64,000 nt of DNA from Halosimplex amylolyticum (GTDB taxonomy: Archaea > Halobacteriota > Halobacteria > Halobacteriales > Haloarculaceae), in NCBI RefSeq assembly GCF_051414035.1, contig NZ_JBLKNW010000001.1, positions 868,001-932,000 of the forward strand. Direction: 5' to 3'. Below, one piece after another: positions 40,808 to 49,695 of this stretch. The position numbers and the translations under genes are program-made. The notes under the pieces are model-generated. The model saw nothing but the letters and a program-made list of their open reading frames with translations. It made no database searches and was not told the origin of the DNA. Within the stretch, counting starts at the first letter, position 1. The number at the start of each line of letters is the position of its first letter.

Positions 40808-41232
40808 TGCCACGAACGCGCGAATGTGACTACTGTGGCACCGACATCGAGCCCGGCACGGGCACCATGTTCGTCCGCGTCAACGGCTCGACCATCCACT
40901 ACTGCTCCTCGAAGTGCGAGAAGAACGCCAACCTCGGTCGCGAGTCCCGCGACCTCGAGTGGGCCGGCGAAGAAGCTGAAGCTGAAGCTGAAGCCGAAGC
41001 CGAACCGGAAGCGGAACCGGAGCCGGAACCCGAAGCAGCGGCCGAATCCGAGGAAGCCGAGGAAGCGGACGCCGAGGCAGACGAAGACGCCGAGGCCGAC
41101 GAGGCCGAAGCTGACGAGGACGCCGAGGAGACCGAAACCGCCGAGGACGAGGAGTCCGACGAGGCCGACGCCGACGAAGCTGACGCCGACGAGGACGCCG
41201 AGGAAACCGAAGAGGAGGAGGCCGAAGCGTGA
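40807..41232 (+). CDS. rpl24e: 50S ribosomal protein L24e (eL24) with very long acidic tail
   Basis: 141 residues. The eL24 core is residues 1-56: zinc-binding ECDYCGTDIEPGTGTMFV and HYCSSKCEKNANLGRES. The remaining about 85 residues consist almost only of Glu, Ala, Asp and Pro in short periodic units (EAEAEA, EPEAEPEPEP, ADEDAEADEAEAD). Typical haloarchaeal eL24 is roughly 60-70 residues, so the tail is unusual. The repetitive DNA (40975-41230) suggests expansion by slippage. The four-base overlap with ndk is intact, so the tail is translated. Confidence 0.93.
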   Translation: MPRTRECDYCGTDIEPGTGTMFVRVNGSTIHYCSSKCEKNANLGRESRDLEWAGEEAEAEAEAEAEPEAEPEPEPEAAAESEEAEEADAEADEDAEADEAEADEDAEETETAEDEESDEADADEADADEDAEETEEEEAEA

Positions 41233-41708
41233 GCCACCACGACGAGCGCACGTTCGTGATGGTCAAGCCCGACGGGGTCCAGCGTAACCTGACCGGCGAG
41301 ATCATCTCCCGCCTCGAAGAGCGTGGCCTGAAGCTCGTGGCCGCGAAGTTCATGCAGATCGACGAGGACCTCGCCCAGCAGCACTACGGCGAGCACGAGG
41401 GCAAGCCCTTCTTCGACGACCTGGTCGCGTTCATCACGTCCGGTCCGGTCATGGCGATGGTCTGGGAAGGCGCCGACGCGACCCGGCAGGTTCGCCGGAT
41501 GATGGGCGCTACCGACCCCGCCGAAGCCGCCCCGGGCACCATCCGCGGCGACTACGGCCTCGACCTGAGCCAGAACGTCATCCACGGCTCGGACCACGAG
41601 GACGAGGGCGCCAACGAACGCGAGATCGAACTGTTCTTCGACGAGGCCGAACTCGTCGACTACAGCCGTTCCGACGAGCCCTGGGTCTACGAAGACGAGT
41701 CCCACTGA
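41229..41708 (+). CDS. ndk: Nucleoside diphosphate kinase
   Basis: 159 residues from the overlapping GTG (GTGA). It has RTFVMVKPDGVQRNLTGEII, the long KPFFDDLVAFITSGPVMAMV segment, RRMMGATDPAEAAPGTIRGD, and the active-site loop with phosphorylated His in NVIHGSDHEDEGANEREI. It equilibrates NTP pools. Placement after rpl24e is conserved in haloarchaea. Confidence 0.96.
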   Translation: MSHHDERTFVMVKPDGVQRNLTGEIISRLEERGLKLVAAKFMQIDEDLAQQHYGEHEGKPFFDDLVAFITSGPVMAMVWEGADATRQVRRMMGATDPAEAAPGTIRGDYGLDLSQNVIHGSDHEDEGANEREIELFFDEAELVDYSRSDEPWVYEDESH

Positions 41709-41897
41709 GGCTCTGCCGCCCCGCTTTTCCGCCGTCGCTGCGCACGTCGACCGGACTCCGGTCGACTCGCACGCTCGCCAGCGAGCCGCGGCTCTCACAC
41801 TGCGTTCGACCGTCTCGTTTTCCGACGGCCGGTCGGGGCGACGGCCCGCTCCCGTGGACGAGACCGAGACGACGCGCTGGCGACGCCGCCAGACACT
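41709..41897. other. Spacer after ndk, no gene supported
   Basis: A very GC-rich spacer with an open frame but no ATG, GTG or TTG in frame with the zinc-finger coding sequence that follows. A GTG at 41854 opens a different frame that reads VDETETT before continuing as low-complexity Arg-rich sequence. Confidence 0.4.
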
Positions 41898-42077
41898 GAG
41901 GAGGCCTGTGCCGTCTGCGGCGGGGCGATCACGATCGACGAGGACGTGGCCCAGGCCGACGGCACGGAGTACGCGGTCTTCCGGGCCGTCGACCCCGAGC
42001 GTCCGGGCGTCGTGTCCAAGCGGTGGGTCCACCGCGACTGTCTCCCCCGGTACCTCGCCGAGTCGGCGGAGTCGTGA
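41898..42077 (+). pseudogene. CxxC zinc-finger small ORF without a usable start (frameshifted?)
   Basis: The frame encodes EEACAVCGGAITIDEDV, then EYAVFRAVDPERPGVVSKRW and VHRDCLPRYLAES before TGA at 42075. The C-x2-C and H-x2-C pairs suggest a single-zinc micro-protein. No ATG, GTG or TTG exists upstream in this frame for over 150 bases. The GTG at 41854 begins a plausible acidic start (VDETETT) in another frame and would need a one-base shift near 41868. Either the gene carries a frameshift or it uses an unusual start. Confidence 0.4.
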
Positions 42078-42187
42078 CGCTCCCGCCGGGTGGTGGCAGC
42101 TGTATAGATCGCTGAAACAACAGAAGGCGGCCGACCGGCACCGACAGGACTGATACATTTTTGGCACCCCCTGTCGAATAGGGGTCC

Positions 42188-43201
42188 GTGCAGACGACAT
42201 CGGCCGCCGACATCGAAGCCGTCCTCGACGAGTCCGGGCCGGACTACGAGGAATTCAGCTTCGAACCGGCCACGGGTGGGACGCGCGCCGACGTGTACAT
42301 GGTCACGCTCGTCTACCGCGGGACCGAGTACGAGGTCGTCGTGAAGTTCCAGCCGCCGGACGACGACCGGTTCGCGGTCGAGCCGAAGCTCCACGATTAC
42401 GTCGCCGACCGGACCGAAATCCCGATCCCGCGGATCCTCGTGTTCAAGGAGGAACCCGAACGCAACGTGCCACCGTACTTCGTCACCGAACGAGTCCGCG
42501 GTGACAACCTCGCCGACCAGTACGGCTCGATGACCGACGACCGCTGGGAGCGGGTGATCGAACAGGTGGGGTCGATCATGGGCGACCTGCACTCGGAGAT
42601 CGCCTTCGAGGCGTTCGGACGGCTGATGCTCTACGACGGGCGGATCACGATCCGCAACTGGCGCGGCAACTGGCGGGAGTACTTCGCAGACCTCACCCGC
42701 TCGCACATCGGCCAGATAGACGCGACTCCCTTCGACGGGGTCCAGTCGCGCGCCGAGGCGGCGCTGGAGGACAGCATCTCGCTGGTGCCCGAGGACGGGA
42801 TGCCGCGACTGGTCCACGACGATATGCAGCCGACGAACCTGCTCTGCATGCTCGACGAACCGGACCCGATCACGGCCGTTCTGGACTGGCAGGACACGCT
42901 CGCCGCCCACCGGGACTACCAGCTCGCTCAGGCGGAGTTCCTCTACATCGACTCGACGTTCGACGACCCCGACGTCCGCGAGCGCCTGCGCCAGAAGCTC
43001 TACGAGGGATACCGGACTCACCACGAGTTCGAGGCCGACGAGCGGTACGAGCGGTGCAAGCCGATCTACCAGCTCTCGACGCTGCTGTGGCGGATGACCG
43101 GCTTCGACGACGCGTTCGCCGAGGACGACCTCGGCCGCGCCCGAGCGGAGTTCCAGTACCGCCAGCAGTTCGACCGCCTCCTCGACGCCGTTCCGCGGTG
43201 A
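42188..43201 (+). CDS. Phosphotransferase, aminoglycoside/choline-kinase-like (APH fold)
   Basis: 337 residues from the GTG at 42188. The N-lobe has an ATP-anchoring Lys in YEVVVKFQPPDD; the C-lobe shows the catalytic loop LVHDDMQPTNLLC (H-D-x4-N pattern) and the metal-binding Asp in TAVLDWQDTLAAH. Brenner-type phosphotransferases act on small molecules such as sugars, choline or antibiotics; there is no clue to the substrate. It is transcribed alone. Confidence 0.82.
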   Translation: MQTTSAADIEAVLDESGPDYEEFSFEPATGGTRADVYMVTLVYRGTEYEVVVKFQPPDDDRFAVEPKLHDYVADRTEIPIPRILVFKEEPERNVPPYFVTERVRGDNLADQYGSMTDDRWERVIEQVGSIMGDLHSEIAFEAFGRLMLYDGRITIRNWRGNWREYFADLTRSHIGQIDATPFDGVQSRAEAALEDSISLVPEDGMPRLVHDDMQPTNLLCMLDEPDPITAVLDWQDTLAAHRDYQLAQAEFLYIDSTFDDPDVRERLRQKLYEGYRTHHEFEADERYERCKPIYQLSTLLWRMTGFDDAFAEDDLGRARAEFQYRQQFDRLLDAVPR

Positions 43202-43331
43202 ATCGGTCCCGCGTGACGACCGTCCCCGGTCCCGTTACCGCTCACGCGTCGCTCCGGCGGACCTGTCCGACAGGAAATGTGTCGAGAGAAACGAAGTACT
43301 TAAGTCGCAACTGTACGGATCGCCCGGCGTC

Positions 43332-43991
43332 ATGCCCTCCGTACTTGCCCTCCTGACCGATCCGGACGAGTTCTTCCGGAGACGGCTGCCGGACCCATCG
43401 CTGAAGGGCCCCGCGGCGGTGGTCGCTGTCGTCGCGGTAGTGAGTGTGCTGGCATCTATCCTCCAGTTCCGGTTCTTGTCGCAGGTGTTCGAGAGCGGCG
43501 GCGCGGGTAGTGGTTTCGTGATGGCGATCCGAGCGGTGTCGATCGGGGCCGCGTTCGTGCTCCCGTTTGTGTTCTGGCTGCTGTACGCCGGTCTCTTCCA
43601 CGGAATCTCGGCGCTGCTAGACGGCGACGGCGAGTTCTCGACGATCCTCTCGCTGGTCGGCTGGGGATACGTCCCGAACGTTCTCGGGACGATCGCGGGC
43701 GCGGCGGTCAACTACTATCGATTCAACGTCCGTGGGATCGACGTCCCGACCGAGATGACGATGGAGGCCTACCAACAGTTCTCCCAGTCGCTCCAGACGG
43801 GGCCGCTCGTCGCGTTGTCCGCGGTGTTGTCGATCGTCTTCACGCTCTGGAGCGCCTTCCTCTGGACGTTCGCGCTGAAGCACGCCCGGGATCTGACCCT
43901 GCGCCAGGCCGTGATCACGATAGCGGTCCCCGTCGGGCTGGGACTGCTCTGGACGGTCCGGACGCTGCTGGTCGCCCTCGAGGTGCTCTGA
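43332..43991 (+). CDS. Yip1-family integral membrane protein
   Basis: 219 residues with five transmembrane spans. The N-terminal amphipathic LLTDPDEFFRRRLPDPSLKG followed by a long span and the central FHGISALLDGDGEFSTILSL-VGWGYVP segment are typical of the Yip1 domain. The function in archaea is unknown. A TATA-like GTACTTAAGTCG lies about 30 bases upstream (43296-43307). It is followed by an ABC-transport cluster after about 70 bases and may be linked to it. Confidence 0.82.
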   Translation: MPSVLALLTDPDEFFRRRLPDPSLKGPAAVVAVVAVVSVLASILQFRFLSQVFESGGAGSGFVMAIRAVSIGAAFVLPFVFWLLYAGLFHGISALLDGDGEFSTILSLVGWGYVPNVLGTIAGAAVNYYRFNVRGIDVPTEMTMEAYQQFSQSLQTGPLVALSAVLSIVFTLWSAFLWTFALKHARDLTLRQAVITIAVPVGLGLLWTVRTLLVALEVL

Positions 43992-44058
43992 TCGTGTCTC
44001 GCCGAATCACCCGCTCGACAGCCCGTTCGTACGTTCGACAGACGACACCCCTCCACCA

Positions 44059-45855
44059 ATGAACCGCAACAAGACGGTAGCCTTCCTGGTACTGCTCGCA
44101 GTCGCATCGCTCCCGGCCGTCTCGGCCGCGACCAGCATCGACGTGACCATCTCGAACGTCGAGGTGAGCCCCTCGGATCCCGTCCCGGGCGACGAGGTGA
44201 CGATCGAGCCGACGATCGAGAACTTCGACAGCAGCTCCGCCGGCTACTTCGTCGACAGAGTCCGGGTCGTGGAGGCGGGCGGCAACGACCCCGACGAGTA
44301 CGCCGACGTGAAAGACCTCGGGACGATCCCGGTCGGCGGGACGAAGACGGTACCCCTCTCGGCCACCTTCGAGGAGCCCGGCACCTACGACCTCCGGGTC
44401 CGCGTGTCCGGCCGGGAGACCGCGAACGACCAGCGGACGCAGTTGAGCTACCCGCTGTCGATCACCGTCGAGGACCGGACGCCCCAGCTCGACGTGAACG
44501 CGAACGACTCCGCGGCCGGCGTCCGCGCCGACGGGGAAGTGACGGTCGCCAACAGCCTCGGGAGCCCGATCGAGAACGTCGAACTCACCGTCGACGGCGA
44601 GACCGTGACGATCGCCAATCGCCGGGCGGTCCTCGCGACGGTCGAGAGCAACGCCTCGCGCACCGTCGAGTTCGACTACCGCGCCGACGAGCCGGGCACC
44701 CACCGGATGACGGCGACGCTGACGTACACCACCTCCGGCGGCGTGACCGACACGGTGACCGACACGGTGACCGTCCGGACGACCGAACAGCGGCCGCAAC
44801 TCGACATCGACACGAACGGCTCGACCGCCGGAATCGAGACCGACGGGACGGTCACGATCGCCAACGGCCTCGGCGCAGCGCTGACCAACGCGGAGGTGAC
44901 GGTGTCTGGCGAGGGCGTGACCGTCCGCAACGACCGGACGGTGTTCACGCGCGTCGCGGACGGCGAGTCGGCGACGGCGAACTTCGACTTCCGGCCCGCG
45001 GAGGCGGGCGAACAGGAACTGACCGCGACGCTGCGCTACTCGACGCGTGGCGGGGCGACTCGCACGGTCACCGAGACGGTCACCGTGGAGACCGACCCGC
45101 TCCGCGACCGGGTCGCGATCGACCTGAGTTCGGTCGAGGGTGGCAACGCCCAGGCGGTGAAAGTCTCGGTACTCAACCAGGGGAACGCGCCGCTCTCGAA
45201 CGTCAGCGTCCGCGGGCGTTCGCCGAACGCGACCGTCGGCCAGGCGCTCCTCGACCGCGTGGCGCCCGGCGAGTCCCGGACGGTCCGGCTGAACGCCTCG
45301 CTGTCGGGCGATAGCGCGACCGTCGAGGTGGAGACAACCTACGACGTTGGCGACCAGCGCGGGCGGACGAGCGGTTCGACGGCGCTCACGCAGACGCCGG
45401 GGACCATCGGACTGACCGGGATCGAAGTCGTTCCCGACGGCGGGCGACTTCGCATCTCCGGCAGCGCGAGCAACCTCGGGACGACCGACGCCCAGAGCGT
45501 CCTCGTCAGCGTCGTCGACACCGAGCGAGTGACGCCCTCCGCGCCCAACCAGGAGTTCTTCGTGGGGACCGTCCCCGCGAGCGACTTCGTCTCGTTCGAC
45601 GTGTACGCGACCGTACAGGGCAACGTCTCGACGGTCCCGCTCGAAGTCGAGTACCTCGTGGACGGCGAGCGACACACGCGCACCGTCGAGGCCGACGCTG
45701 CGGGCGCCAGTCGCGCGCTCGCCGCCGGCCCACGACCCGACCCGAGCAACTCCAGTGGGGGCTTCCTCCTGCCCGCGGTCGTCGCCGGGATCGTCGTACT
45801 GGGCGTCGTCGCAGTCGTCGTCCGCGCCTGGAGGAACAGCCGTGGCGGTGATTGA
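44059..45855 (+). CDS. Secreted/anchored Ig-like (CARDB-type) surface protein of an ABC system
   Basis: 598 residues. A Sec signal peptide (1-24, ending PAVSAA), a series of four to five Ig-like CARDB/COG1361 domains, and one C-terminal transmembrane span (about 570-592) with a basic cytoplasmic end. Two adjacent domains are clear repeats (RTPQLDVNANDSAAGV with RRAVLATVES against QRPQLDIDTNGSTAGI with DRTVFTRVAD). It overlaps the ATPase gene. It occupies the place of the periplasmic adaptor in MacAB systems but is not an HlyD-type protein. It could tether cargo at the outer face of the membrane. Confidence 0.82.
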   Translation: MNRNKTVAFLVLLAVASLPAVSAATSIDVTISNVEVSPSDPVPGDEVTIEPTIENFDSSSAGYFVDRVRVVEAGGNDPDEYADVKDLGTIPVGGTKTVPLSATFEEPGTYDLRVRVSGRETANDQRTQLSYPLSITVEDRTPQLDVNANDSAAGVRADGEVTVANSLGSPIENVELTVDGETVTIANRRAVLATVESNASRTVEFDYRADEPGTHRMTATLTYTTSGGVTDTVTDTVTVRTTEQRPQLDIDTNGSTAGIETDGTVTIANGLGAALTNAEVTVSGEGVTVRNDRTVFTRVADGESATANFDFRPAEAGEQELTATLRYSTRGGATRTVTETVTVETDPLRDRVAIDLSSVEGGNAQAVKVSVLNQGNAPLSNVSVRGRSPNATVGQALLDRVAPGESRTVRLNASLSGDSATVEVETTYDVGDQRGRTSGSTALTQTPGTIGLTGIEVVPDGGRLRISGSASNLGTTDAQSVLVSVVDTERVTPSAPNQEFFVGTVPASDFVSFDVYATVQGNVSTVPLEVEYLVDGERHTRTVEADAAGASRALAAGPRPDPSNSSGGFLLPAVVAGIVVLGVVAVVVRAWRNSRGGD

Positions 45856-46621
45856 GACGCGGAACGTCGTCAAACGGTACCGGACCGGCGGGCAGACGCT
45901 GACGGCCCTGAAGGGGATCGACTTCGCCGTCGAACCCGGCGAGTTCGTCTCCATCATGGGCCCCAGCGGCAGTGGCAAGACCACCCTGCTGAACCTGCTG
46001 GGTCTGCTCGACGATCCCAGCGAGGGGCAGGTGCTCCTCGACGGCGAGGACGTGACCGGCCTCTCCGACCGCGAGCAGACGCAGGCGCGAAAGCGCACAA
46101 TCGGGTTCGTCTTCCAGAACTTCTACCTCATCCCCACGCTGACGGCGAAGGAGAACGTCGAGGTGCCGGCGCTGTTCGACCACGACCCGACCGTCGAGGA
46201 GCGGTCGGTCGACCTGCTCGAACGGATGGGGCTGGGCGACCGCCTCGACCACAAGCCCGACGAGCTCTCCGGCGGGCAGAAACAGCGGGTCGCGATCGCC
46301 CGGTCGCTCATCAACGAACCCCGCGTCCTGCTCGCGGACGAGCCGACCGGGAACCTCGACCGCGAGACGGGTCGCCAGATCCTCGACGAGTTCGTCGCGA
46401 TCACCGAGCGCGACGTGGCCGTCATCGCCGTCACGCACGACGAACTCGTCAACGAATACGTCGACCGGACAGTGCAACTCGTCGACGGGCTCATGGGCGA
46501 GGACGCGCCCACCGACGGCGGGCGACCGGCTCCGGAACCGCCCGCGGACGCCGGCGAGGAGACGCCCGCGGGCAGCGGCGGGGTCTGGGACGGCGACCCG
46601 GCCGGAGGTGATCCACCGTGA
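45842..46621 (+). CDS. ABC transporter ATPase, MacB/LolD type
   Basis: 259 residues from the GTG at 45842 (a second GTG lies six bases on). Walker A GPSGSGKTTLLNLLG, Q-loop VFQNFYLIPTLTAKENV, signature LSGGQKQRVAIARSL, Walker B VLLADEPTGNLD and the H-loop VTHDE identify the MacB/LolD family. The last about 35 residues are a disordered Pro-Gly tail. It overlaps the surface protein by 14 bases and the permease by four, so the three form one operon. Confidence 0.93.
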   Translation: MAVIETRNVVKRYRTGGQTLTALKGIDFAVEPGEFVSIMGPSGSGKTTLLNLLGLLDDPSEGQVLLDGEDVTGLSDREQTQARKRTIGFVFQNFYLIPTLTAKENVEVPALFDHDPTVEERSVDLLERMGLGDRLDHKPDELSGGQKQRVAIARSLINEPRVLLADEPTGNLDRETGRQILDEFVAITERDVAVIAVTHDELVNEYVDRTVQLVDGLMGEDAPTDGGRPAPEPPADAGEETPAGSGGVWDGDPAGGDPP

Positions 46622-47766
46622 TGGGCTGGCTGCGCCGGCGGTTCCCCGCTCTGCTGATGGCCCGGCGCAACATCGGCCGGACGAAGGTCAGGTCCGTGCT
46701 GGCGGCGCTCGGGATCGTCATCGGCGTCATCGCCATCGCGTCGCTGGGCATGTTCGGGCTGACCCTGCGCTATCAGCTCACGGAGAACCTCGGGAGCATC
46801 GGCAACCAGGTGATGGTCCAGCCGGCGAACTCCGAGGGCGCCCCGGAACTGCTCTCCGAGCGCGACCTCCGCCAGATCGAGTCACTGACGAGCGCGGAGG
46901 CCACGGTGGCCCCGACGAAATCCCGCTTCACGAGGGTCTCCTACGGCAGGGGGCCACCTGAGACCCGGATGGTGACCGGCATCGACCGACCCAGACAACT
47001 GTTCGAGGCCCGCGAGGGGACGATCCCGGAGCCCTACCGGAGCGGCGCGCTCGTCGGGCCGGAACTCGCCGACCAGTACGACCTCTCGCCCGGCGACACG
47101 ATCACCGTCAACGGATCGACGGAACGCATCGCCGCGGTCCTCTCCCCGAGTCAGGGATTCGGCTTCACGAACCCGAGCGACCAGATCGTCCTGCCGACGC
47201 GTAGCTTCGACCAGCGCGGGTACAACGCTATCACGATCACCGAAACAGACAGCACCGCGGCCAACGCCACCGCGATGGCCGTCCGCTCGCGGCTGAACGA
47301 CCGCCGCGAGCGCGTCTCCGTCCAGGACTTCTCCAGCGTCGCCGACCAGATCGGCCAGACGTTCCAGGCGCTGAACCTCTTCCTGATCGGCATCGGCTCC
47401 ATCTCCCTGCTGGTCGCCGGCGTGAGCATCCTCAACGTCATGCTCATGAGCACGGTCGAGCGCCGCCAAGAGATCGGCGTCCTCCGCGCGGTCGGATTCC
47501 AGAAACGGGACGTGCTGAAGATCATGCTCTCGGAGGCGGTCCTCCTCGGGGTCATGGGAGGCCTCGCCGGCGTCGGCTTCAGCGTCCTGGCCGGGATGGT
47601 CATCAACCACTTCATCGTCGGCGACGCGCTGCTCGCCTTCCGCCCGGGGAACTTCCTCTACATCGGCCTCGCGTTCGCCTTCGGCGTCGGCACCAGTCTC
47701 CTCAGCGGCCTCTACCCGGCGTGGAAGGCCGCCAACGAACGACCGGTCGAGGCGCTCAGGAGCTGA
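46618..47766 (+). CDS. ABC transporter permease, MacB/FtsX type
   Basis: 382 residues. An N-terminal span (RTKVRSVLAALGIVIGVIAI), a large extracellular MacB-PCD domain (about 60-255), then three C-terminal spans of the FtsX domain (LNVMLMSTVERRQEIGVLRA, LLGVMGGLAGVGFSVLAGMV). This is the mechanotransmission architecture, which works on substrates at the external face. It starts at the GTG overlapping the ATPase stop. Substrate unknown; lipoprotein release or efflux of hydrophobic compounds is typical of the family. Confidence 0.92.
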   Translation: MMGWLRRRFPALLMARRNIGRTKVRSVLAALGIVIGVIAIASLGMFGLTLRYQLTENLGSIGNQVMVQPANSEGAPELLSERDLRQIESLTSAEATVAPTKSRFTRVSYGRGPPETRMVTGIDRPRQLFEAREGTIPEPYRSGALVGPELADQYDLSPGDTITVNGSTERIAAVLSPSQGFGFTNPSDQIVLPTRSFDQRGYNAITITETDSTAANATAMAVRSRLNDRRERVSVQDFSSVADQIGQTFQALNLFLIGIGSISLLVAGVSILNVMLMSTVERRQEIGVLRAVGFQKRDVLKIMLSEAVLLGVMGGLAGVGFSVLAGMVINHFIVGDALLAFRPGNFLYIGLAFAFGVGTSLLSGLYPAWKAANERPVEALRS

Positions 47767-47837
47767 CTCCCCTCGCCGATTCCCGCTCGGAAAATCCGTT
47801 CGCCGTTCGAGTACTCGCCGCCGGCCACCGACTCCCC

Positions 47838-48347
47838 TCAGTCCGCGCTGACGGTCAGCCGCGGCGCCGCCCGGTCGACCGTCACCGGCGCGAACTGGTC
47901 GAGCCAGCCCGTCTCGCCGCCCTCGAACGCGTCGAGGCAGTCCTGCACCGAGTAGTGGATCTCGCCAGACTCGTCCGCACAGGGGAACACCGCTTGCAGG
48001 TCGGCGTCCGCGTAGACCGCCAGCGACGCCATCGGGAACACGACCACGTCGTGGACCGCGTCCGTCCCGATGTACGAGCGCTGTCGCCGCTGGAACGCCG
48101 GTTCGAGTCGGTAGCCGTTCTCCGTCGCCCACTCGCGCAGGTCCTCGTAGGTCCGCAGGGCCTCGTCCCGGCTGTCCTGTTCGGGCGTTCGGATGCGTTG
48201 CCAGGACGCGTCGACCTCGCTGTCGGCGACGACGCCCTCCGAGTCGAGGGCCTCGACGCGTTCGAGGATTCGACTCTGGCGGTCGTAGCTGCCGTACGTG
48301 TCTCCGCGGAGGTACAGTTCGACGCGATAGTCAGCTGTGCTGGTCAT
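47838..48347 (-). CDS. Haloarchaeal hypothetical protein, HTH-domain-like family
   Basis: 169 residues from the ATG at 48347. It begins TSTADYRVELYLRGDTYGSY with the charged helix RQSRILERVEALDSEG, and ends with an IHYSVQDCLDAFEGGETGWL segment. The N-terminal pattern resembles a family annotated as HTH-domain proteins in haloarchaea, though I see no clear recognition helix. There is a single conserved-looking Cys pair (FPCADES and VQDCL). Convergent with the ABC permease. Confidence 0.6.
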   Translation of the reverse strand: MTSTADYRVELYLRGDTYGSYDRQSRILERVEALDSEGVVADSEVDASWQRIRTPEQDSRDEALRTYEDLREWATENGYRLEPAFQRRQRSYIGTDAVHDVVVFPMASLAVYADADLQAVFPCADESGEIHYSVQDCLDAFEGGETGWLDQFAPVTVDRAAPRLTVSAD

Positions 48348-48609
48348 GGTGTCTCTCACTTGATCGATTCCTCGGGTGGACCCCTGAAAACCCTTTCCGC
48401 CGTATTCCTTCGAGGGCTTCTAGGTCCCTAATGTGGTGTTTGGGCCCATCTCCGTCGGTTTGCTGGCGTATTACTGATCGGGTGTGCCAGTCCAGTCACT
48501 GCGGCCGGGCGGAGACCGCTTTCGGCTGGCACTCCTGGAGTCGAACGGAGGGCATCAGAAACTCACTACACGCACGATAGCGCGCGCCGGGTGAAAAGAA
48601 CGGACGGCG

Positions 48610-49695
48610 TCAGTCGTCGGCGCTAGCGGTCTCGCCGGCGACGGGCACGTCGAGCTCGCCGGCGTCGAGTTCGGCCTCGATCTCGCGGGCGGCCGTGACC
48701 ATGTTCTCCATCTTCTGGTAGGCGATCTCGCGCGGCAGGAGCTTCAGCCCGCAGTCCGGGGAGATGGTCAGTTGCTCCGGAGGGACGACCTTGAAACCCT
48801 GTTTGATGTTCTCCTTGATCTCCTCGACCGTCTCGACTTCCGCGGTGTGGTTGTCGACGACGCCGAGGGCCAGATCGAGCGTGAACTCGGGGTCGGTGAA
48901 CACGTCGATCTGCTCGTAGTTGTCGTTCGCGAGTTCGAGGTCGACCTCGTCGATGGGGTAGTCGAGGATCTCGGGATAGATCCGGGAGTAATCGCCGTAG
49001 CAGACGTGGACGCCGATGCGGACGTCCTCGGGGATGCCCTCGACGATGCGTTCGAGACACTCGCCGACGATGGCGTGGTCGTCGGGCGTCGTCGCCAGCG
49101 CGGGCTCGTCGATCTGGATGTAGCGCGCCCCCGCGTCGACGAGCTGCTCGATCTCCGTGTTGACCAGTTCGGCGAGGTCGTAGGCGAGGGCCTCGTCGTC
49201 CTCGTAGGCCTCGTTGAACGTCCAGTTGGCGAGCGTGTACGGGCCGGTGATGGGCACCTTGACGGGGCGGTCGGCGACGGCGTCGGTGAACTCGAACTCG
49301 TCGACGAGCCACTGCTCGCCGTACTCGACCTCGTCGGCGACGCTGGGCTTGTTGAAGTAGTTGTGGCCCCACACCTTTACGCGACCGTTGAACTCGTAGC
49401 CGTCGATGCGCTCGGCGAAGTACTCGACCATCTCGTTGCGGCGCATCTCGCCGTCGACGACGACGTCGAGGCCGGAACGCTCGTGCTCCCTGGTGATGAG
49501 GCGGGCTGCGTCGTCCTTGGCCTCTTCCCACTCCTCGGTGCCGAAGTTGGTGTCCTCGTCCTCGAAGAGTTCGCGAGCGTGGTCGAGCCACTTGGGCTTC
49601 TTGTAGCTGCCGACGACCGTCGTCAGCAGGAAGTGGTCGTTGTCGTGGCCCTCGGGTCGGAACTGCTCTCTGTTGTCTGCGGGTCGGTCACTCAT
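48610..49695 (-). CDS. Core methionine synthase (MetE C-terminal-type), catalytic subunit candidate
   Basis: 361 residues forming a single MetE-type barrel. The zinc site is visible: His and Cys in VHVCYGDYSR and the second Cys in SPDCGLKLLP, with Glu in between. The substrate region has TGPYTLANWTFNE and YIQIDEPALATTPDD. It transfers a methyl group to homocysteine. The size matches the short 'core MetE' proteins of archaea rather than full two-barrel MetE; whether the methyl donor is a folate or methylcobalamin cannot be decided. It overlaps the upstream paralogue by four bases (ATGA). Confidence 0.85.
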   Translation of the reverse strand: MSDRPADNREQFRPEGHDNDHFLLTTVVGSYKKPKWLDHARELFEDEDTNFGTEEWEEAKDDAARLITREHERSGLDVVVDGEMRRNEMVEYFAERIDGYEFNGRVKVWGHNYFNKPSVADEVEYGEQWLVDEFEFTDAVADRPVKVPITGPYTLANWTFNEAYEDDEALAYDLAELVNTEIEQLVDAGARYIQIDEPALATTPDDHAIVGECLERIVEGIPEDVRIGVHVCYGDYSRIYPEILDYPIDEVDLELANDNYEQIDVFTDPEFTLDLALGVVDNHTAEVETVEEIKENIKQGFKVVPPEQLTISPDCGLKLLPREIAYQKMENMVTAAREIEAELDAGELDVPVAGETASADD

